Positions 7,194 through 10,305 of a stretch of 10,305 bases of DNA are shown here, piece after piece; position 1 is the first letter of the stretch; each line of letters begins with the position of its first letter. The DNA lies in assembly GCA_002395865.1 (NCBI GenBank), contig DGVE01000188.1, forward strand, positions 1 to 10,305. The letters run 5' to 3'. The notes beneath the pieces were generated by a model, which was given only the letters and a program-made list of their open reading frames with translations, ran no database searches and was not told the DNA's origin. The stretch comes from Lachnospiraceae bacterium UBA4292. Lineage in GTDB: Bacteria; Bacillota; Clostridia; Lachnospirales; Lachnospiraceae. The translations under genes were made by a program, and so were the position numbers.

Positions 7194-7227
7194 GGATTTT
7201 TCATAGCGCTGAAAGCGCGAAAAATCC
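7194..7227 (+). promoter_or_regulatory. Predicted 5'-terminal mRNA hairpin
   Basis: A perfect 9-bp outer stem GGATTTTTC/GAAAAATCC (7194-7202 with 7219-7227), a 3-base bulge ATA, and a 5-bp inner stem GCGCT/AGCGC closed by a GAA loop. No T-run follows, so it is not a terminator. It lies where the transcript from the 7158-7186 promoter should begin. It may shield the 5' end from decay or take part in control of the GTG-initiated first gene. Its function is unproven. Confidence 0.65.
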
Positions 7228-7272
7228 GTATCATGCAATAAATTAACCCAGACTTTTTCAGGAGGGATTAGG

Positions 7273-7566
7273 GTGCCTTATATTACCGGGGCGGATACGC
7301 CCATAGACGTTATCTGCCAGCACAGCCGTGACGGCAGTATAATACCCATAAAGATCAAGCTGTCCGACGAGGACGGAGAGACCCATATCTTCAGGATAGG
7401 GTCTTACAGGGTGCTGCTTGAGAACGGTTCGCATGTGCTTCCGGGAGGTGTTCATTCCTCCGACCACATCTGGACCTTTGAGTGCAGGATATGTATTTTC
7501 GGTATGCAGAAGCAGATCTACCTGATGTACAACGCGTTCGACGGCATCTGGAGCTGCAGAGTTTAA
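7273..7566 (+). CDS. Conserved-looking 97-residue protein of unknown function
   Basis: Starts at a GTG with a very strong AGGAGG site seven bases upstream. The product is 97 residues, soluble, with no signal peptide or membrane helix. Alternating hydrophobic and polar residues (IPIKIKL, THIFRIGSYRVLL, WTFECRICIFG, IYLMYN) suggest a small all-beta fold. It opens with PYITGADTPIDVICQH and ends in a tryptophan-containing segment (GIWSCRV). I recall similar short proteins in Lachnospiraceae but cannot name a family or function. Only three bases separate its stop from the next methyltransferase ATG, which has little ribosome site of its own, so the two are probably translationally coupled. The promoter at 7158-7186 and the leader hairpin belong to this gene. 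Confidence 0.82.
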   Translation: MPYITGADTPIDVICQHSRDGSIIPIKIKLSDEDGETHIFRIGSYRVLLENGSHVLPGGVHSSDHIWTFECRICIFGMQKQIYLMYNAFDGIWSCRV

Positions 7567-7569
7567 GCG

Positions 7570-8340
7570 ATGAACAGACTGGAAGAGTATTACAACAAGT
7601 TCAATGAAAACAAGAGGCTCGATTCGCGCCACGGCAGGGTGGAGTTCACGGTCACGATGAAGTATATACACGAGTATCTGAACGAGTTCGGCGCGGGCGC
7701 GAAGGTGGCCGATATAGGCGCAGGCACGGGCAGGTATTCCATACCTTTGGCGGACGGGGGATACGATGTGACTGCTGTTGAGCCTGTCAGGTATAATCTC
7801 GGGATACTTAAGAAAAACAGCGGCAAGGTGAAGGCTTTTCAGGGCAATGCCATAAAGCTTGGGCGTCTTGGGAGCGACAGCTTCGACCTGACGCTTCTTT
7901 TCGGGCCGATGTATCATCTGCTCACGCACGGGGAGAAGCTTACGGCTCTCCTTGAGGCGAAGCGGATAACGAGGCCGGGCGGCATCATCATGGTCGCGTA
8001 CTGCATGAACGAGTACAGTGTCATAACGTACGCGTTCAAGGAGAAGCATATACTGGAATGCCTTGATGACGGGAAGCTGGACGAGGCATTTTCGGTGACG
8101 CCGAAGGACGATCTCTACGACTATGTGAGGACTGAGGAGATCGAAAGGCTGAACGCTGAGGCGGGACTTACGCGGATAAAGATCATTTCTCCGGATGGCC
8201 CGGCGAACTACATGAGGCAGGCGCTGAATGCACTGAGCGAGGAGGAGTTTGAGCAGTTCATACGCTACCAGCTCGCCACCTGCGAGAGGCGGGATCTGAT
8301 AGGTGCGGGTGCGCACACGGTGGATATTCTGAGGAAATGA
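7570..8340 (+). CDS. Class I SAM-dependent methyltransferase
   Basis: A 256-residue cytoplasmic protein of the small-molecule-type Rossmann methyltransferase group (Methyltransf_11/25-like). Motif I, Asp-Ile-Gly-Ala-Gly-Thr-Gly, lies at residues 48-54. It is followed by an acidic end of strand 2 (TAVEP), a Gly-Asn-Ala segment at the strand-3 turn, the motif SFDLTLLFGPMYHLL, and a post-motif GGIIMVAYCMNE segment. The substrate cannot be told from sequence. It begins three bases after the 97-residue gene and ends one base before the next methyltransferase, so the three form one tight unit. Codon use matches the left part of the window (AGG, ATA). A long antisense reading frame over it has no supporting signals. 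Confidence 0.92.
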   Translation: MNRLEEYYNKFNENKRLDSRHGRVEFTVTMKYIHEYLNEFGAGAKVADIGAGTGRYSIPLADGGYDVTAVEPVRYNLGILKKNSGKVKAFQGNAIKLGRLGSDSFDLTLLFGPMYHLLTHGEKLTALLEAKRITRPGGIIMVAYCMNEYSVITYAFKEKHILECLDDGKLDEAFSVTPKDDLYDYVRTEEIERLNAEAGLTRIKIISPDGPANYMRQALNALSEEEFEQFIRYQLATCERRDLIGAGAHTVDILRK

Positions 8341-8341
8341 C

Positions 8342-9502
8342 ATGGATATAAACGAAGCAATAGAAAAAATGGCGAAAGCATTGCCAAAACGGATAATACT
8401 CAGCAAGAGCGCGGGAGAGTGGAGACGCTGCGAGATCGACAGGAAGGATTTCGGGTACCAGAGGGCGCTCTACTCGCAGAAGCAGGTATTCCACAGAAAT
8501 TTCAAACCGGAAGAGCTCGTCACAGAGCTGTCGGAGCTGGTGCCGGCCGAATTCACACGGGTGAATGCGTTCACGTCAGACAGGGAGTACACGCTCATGA
8601 TATCCTCAAAGGGGAGGGTGAATCTGTCGTCACACGCCACGCAGAGCAGCGCGCAGGTCACGGGGCACAACAGGGTGAAGAATTACCTGATACCGGAGGG
8701 CGAGGCCATACCGGCGCTCGTCGATATGGGGGTGTTCACGAAGGAAGGCCGCGTCGTGAACTCGATGCAGGACAAGTTCAGGCAGATCAACCGATTCGTC
8801 GAGATGGTGAGCGAGTGCATAGAGCCCGGGACGAGGCAATTGAATATAGTGGATTTCGGCTGCGGCAAGAGCTATCTGACCTTCATTCTGTATTATTACT
8901 TCGCCGTTAAGCGGGGGATGCGGGTGAAGATCATCGGCTACGATCTGAAGGCGGACGTGGTGGAGCACTGCAGCGCCGTGGCCGAGAAGTACGGCTATGA
9001 GGGACTGCGCTTCGTCCACGCGGACGTGAGCCGGGACGCTCTCTATGGGGAGCGTGTGGACATGATCGTGACCCTCCACGCCTGCGATACGGCCACGGAC
9101 TATGCCCTGCACTACGCCATCGAAAAGGGTGCGGACTACATCTTCTCCTATCCCTGCTGTCAGCATGAAATCAACAACACCATCACTTCGCAGAACCTGA
9201 ATGTCCTCACCCGCTACGGGATTATCAAGGAACGTTTCTCCGCCCTCCTGACCGACGCCCTCCGGGCGGACCTCCTGGAGTGCTGCGGCTATGAAACCCA
9301 GGTCCTGGAATTCATCGACCTGGAGCACACACCCAAGAACATCATGATCCGCGCCTCCCTCCGTCCCGGCGGACCCAAAGCGTCTGCCGCCCGCAAAAAA
9401 GCCCTCCTCCCGGAAATCAATTCTGCCCTGAAGGAATTCCGTGTGGAACCCACCCTGTACAAACTCCTTCATTCGCGCATTTCCGGCGAAGATAACACCT
9501 GA
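8342..9502 (+). CDS. SAM-dependent methyltransferase (Methyltransf_32-like), compositionally chimeric
   Basis: A 386-residue protein. Residues about 1-165 are a family-specific N-terminal region that includes a GHNRVKNYLIPEG segment and the DKFRQINRFVEMV helix. The Rossmann methyltransferase domain follows: SAM-binding motif Asp-Phe-Gly-Cys-Gly-Lys (171-176), HACDTATDYA (246-255) and the signature Ser-Tyr-Pro-Cys-Cys-Gln-His-Glu (269-276). This motif set is that of the Methyltransf_32 type; an RNA or protein target is possible but unknown. AGGA lies six bases before the ATG, one base after the previous stop. The frame is intact and all motifs are present, yet codon choice changes abruptly near residue 170-190: ATA and AGA/AGG codons, common before, vanish after. 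The gene may be a natural recombinant or an assembly join of two homologues. Confidence 0.88.
   Translation: MDINEAIEKMAKALPKRIILSKSAGEWRRCEIDRKDFGYQRALYSQKQVFHRNFKPEELVTELSELVPAEFTRVNAFTSDREYTLMISSKGRVNLSSHATQSSAQVTGHNRVKNYLIPEGEAIPALVDMGVFTKEGRVVNSMQDKFRQINRFVEMVSECIEPGTRQLNIVDFGCGKSYLTFILYYYFAVKRGMRVKIIGYDLKADVVEHCSAVAEKYGYEGLRFVHADVSRDALYGERVDMIVTLHACDTATDYALHYAIEKGADYIFSYPCCQHEINNTITSQNLNVLTRYGIIKERFSALLTDALRADLLECCGYETQVLEFIDLEHTPKNIMIRASLRPGGPKASAARKKALLPEINSALKEFRVEPTLYKLLHSRISGEDNT
8849..8910. other. Compositional break point within the methyltransferase gene
   Basis: Counting codons by hand in the 8342-9502 frame: up to 8848, Ile is ATA 9 times of 11 and Arg is AGA/AGG 9 of 14. From 8852 on, Ile is ATC/ATT 15 of 15 and Arg is CGN 13 of 13. 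GCC, CTC, CCC and TCC also become common, and the right-edge gene keeps this style. The switch falls in the stretch encoding the SAM-binding motif, the most conserved part and hence the likeliest place for a homology-driven join. Confidence 0.75.
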
Positions 9503-9650
9503 AAGAACCATCCACAATAATCCCGATACTTAAATTCCAATACCCACTACGCCTGGCGGGAATGTGACTGCGGGACAGCACCATATGTAACGCGAAGTGT
9601 GACATTTGGTCTGTCCCTCTGTCATGTTCCCGCTCTCCGTTGCCTCCAGG

Positions 9651-9700
9651 TTGTCATTTCGACCAAAGAATCCGAAGGATTCTGCGTGGAGAAATCTCCC
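9651..9700. repeat. REP-like palindromic intergenic element
   Basis: A segment opening TTGTCATTTCGACC and closing GTGGAGAAATCTCC, with a central perfect stem AGAATCC/GGATTCT around GAA (9667-9683). The outer ATTTC and GAAAT can pair, so the whole forms an imperfect hairpin. It resembles the GTCATTTCGA...GAGAAATCT intergenic repeats scattered through many gut bacterial genomes. There is only one copy here, so the repeat call rests on recognition. Confidence 0.55.
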
Positions 9701-9749
9701 CCCACCGCAGGCGGAATAATTGTTCATTATTCATTGTTAATTGTTCATT

Positions 9750-9770
9750 TGTCATCGCAAAGCGATGACA
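9750..9770. repeat. Short perfect hairpin (9-bp stem, AAA loop)
   Basis: TGTCATCGC and GCGATGACA pair perfectly around AAA. The following bases (ACTGTCTCCTCC) are not a T-run, so it is a poor terminator on the plus strand. On the minus strand it is followed by an A/T-rich stretch (AATGAACAATTAAC) but not by a T-run either. It is more likely part of the repeat cluster in this spacer. Confidence 0.55.
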
Positions 9771-9831
9771 CTGTCTCCTCCGGAGATGTAAACCTTCAAT
9801 CAGCCGGAACACCATCTGTCCTGAGACCACA

Positions 9832-9870
9832 TTAATTCTGCATTCTTAATTCTGAATTCTGAATTATTCT
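9832..9870. repeat. AT-rich short direct repeats (AATTCTG words)
   Basis: TTAATTCTG occurs at 9832-9840 and again at 9846-9854, followed by overlapping GAATTCTG and GAATTATTC words. It directly precedes the ribosome site AGGGGAGG of the right-edge gene. Such runs are a common spacer filler in some Clostridia; no regulatory role is evident. Confidence 0.5.
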
Positions 9871-9887
9871 TAAGGGGAGGTTGTCTC

Positions 9888-10305
9888 ATGAAAGCACTCT
9901 TCATCGGCGGAACCGGAACCATCAGCATGGCCATTGTCCGGCGGCTGGCGGAAAAGACAGACTGGGAAGTCTGGCTCCTGAACCGGGGCCGGCGCGCCGC
10001 GGATGTTCCCGCGGGCGTACACACCATCACCGCGGACATCAACGACGAGCAGGCCGTGGCGGAAATCCTGAAGGATCAGTTCTTTGATACCGTCTGCGAG
10101 TTCATCGGCTTCACCAAGGACCAGGTGGAACGGGACTGGCGCCTCTTCCGCGGTAAGACGCGGCAGTACATCTACATCAGCTCCGCCTCCGCCTACCTGA
10201 AGCCGGCCGCAAGCTATGTGATCACCGAGGGCTCCACCCTGGCGAATCCCTACTGGGAGTATTCCCGGAACAAGATCGCCTGTGAGGAATTCCTGATGCG
10301 CAAGT
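9888..10305 (+). CDS. NAD(P)-dependent epimerase/reductase, extended-SDR type, N-terminal part (runs off right edge)
   Basis: ATG 9888 has a strong AGGGGAGG site seven bases upstream and stays open for 139 codons to the window edge. Residues 4-13 (LFIGGTGTIS) are the Rossmann dinucleotide-binding loop, with Ser in place of the third Gly, a variant I recall as usual in this epimerase-like group. WLLNRG (about 29-34) ends the second strand. The YISSASAY segment carries the catalytic Ser region, and Tyr125-x-x-x-Lys129 (YSRNK) is the SDR catalytic pair. The C-terminal substrate part is missing, so the sugar or other substrate is unknown. Codon use (CGG/CGC, ATC, no AGG or ATA) matches the downstream half of the preceding methyltransferase gene and differs from the rest of the window. 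Confidence 0.88.
   Translation, partial: MKALFIGGTGTISMAIVRRLAEKTDWEVWLLNRGRRAADVPAGVHTITADINDEQAVAEILKDQFFDTVCEFIGFTKDQVERDWRLFRGKTRQYIYISSASAYLKPAASYVITEGSTLANPYWEYSRNKIACEEFLMRK

Larger units (their letters stand above)
9503..9887. other. Gene-free intergenic region with several repeats
   Basis: These 385 bases hold no convincing gene; the short open frames lack ribosome sites and run across repeats. From left to right come 9503-9650 with nothing recognised, a palindromic repeat-like element (9651-9700), an AT-rich run of TTGTTCATT-like words (about 9720-9749), a 9-bp hairpin (9750-9770), and a run of AATTCTG-like words (about 9832-9870) just before the next gene's ribosome site. No clear terminator for the methyltransferase gene and no strong promoter for the right-edge gene were found. 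Confidence 0.7.

Noticed and set aside
7194..7227. Hairpin read as a terminator for the peptidase operon
   Set aside because: No T-run follows either strand's stem in the proper place, and it sits just downstream of a consensus promoter.
7258..8406. 382-codon minus-strand frame
   Set aside because: Its length is notable, but it lies opposite two genes with strong plus-strand evidence (AGGAGG with GTG start, SAM motif DIGAGTG, tight spacing). It shows no recognisable domain.
8630..9517. 295-codon minus-strand frame
   Set aside because: Antisense to the second methyltransferase, whose HACDTATDYA and PCCQHE motifs are clear. It also crosses the compositional break without meaning.
9599..9835. 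78-codon plus-strand frame in the right spacer
   Set aside because: It runs through the palindromic and AT-rich repeats, lacks a ribosome site, and its product (including LSLCHVPALRCLQ) shows no protein-like pattern.

Overview
The window looks like DNA from a Gram-positive anaerobe of the Clostridia. From 1 to about 8850 it is most like a Lachnospiraceae relative of the Butyrivibrio type. Reasons are the protein families, the heavy use of AGG/AGA for Arg and ATA for Ile, strong Shine-Dalgarno sites and textbook vegetative promoters. The assignment rests on overall resemblance and is not certain.

Left third (1-4863): a leftward TetR-family repressor, cut by the window edge, stands divergent from a two-gene rightward operon. 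The operon encodes an MMPL/RND-type membrane exporter (395-2497) and a large lipoprotein (2523-4811) built around two arrays of Gly/Leu heptads (20 and 21 units). Three 13-bp operator-like palindromes TGAC-N5-GTCA lie in the divergent control region, and one covers the -35 box of the exporter promoter. A strong hairpin terminator closes the operon at about 4832-4863. The simplest reading is a ligand-controlled lipid or hydrophobe exporter with an extracellular stalk partner.

Middle (4865-7131): a new promoter drives a patatin-like serine acyl hydrolase (4925-5773), whose stop overlaps the start of a secreted M28 metallopeptidase (5773-7131). The peptidase is held at the cell surface by a Thr/Glu-rich stalk and a C-terminal membrane helix.

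Right middle (7158-9502): a strong promoter whose transcript would start with a 14-bp hairpin precedes three tightly packed genes. These are a 97-residue protein of unknown function with a GTG start, a class I SAM methyltransferase, and a second SAM methyltransferase with a Cys-Cys motif.

The last gene of that cluster contains a sharp compositional break at about 8849-8910. Upstream, 9 of 11 Ile codons are ATA and 9 of 14 Arg codons are AGA/AGG. Downstream in the same reading frame there are 0 of 15 and 0 of 13. Everything to the right keeps the second style: a 385-base gene-free stretch with palindromic and AT-rich repeats (9503-9887), and a partial NAD-dependent epimerase/reductase (9888 to the edge). 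The right end therefore seems to derive from a different genome, either through real recombination inside the SAM-binding motif or through an assembly chimera. No RNA genes, CRISPR arrays, insertion sequences or origin were seen.
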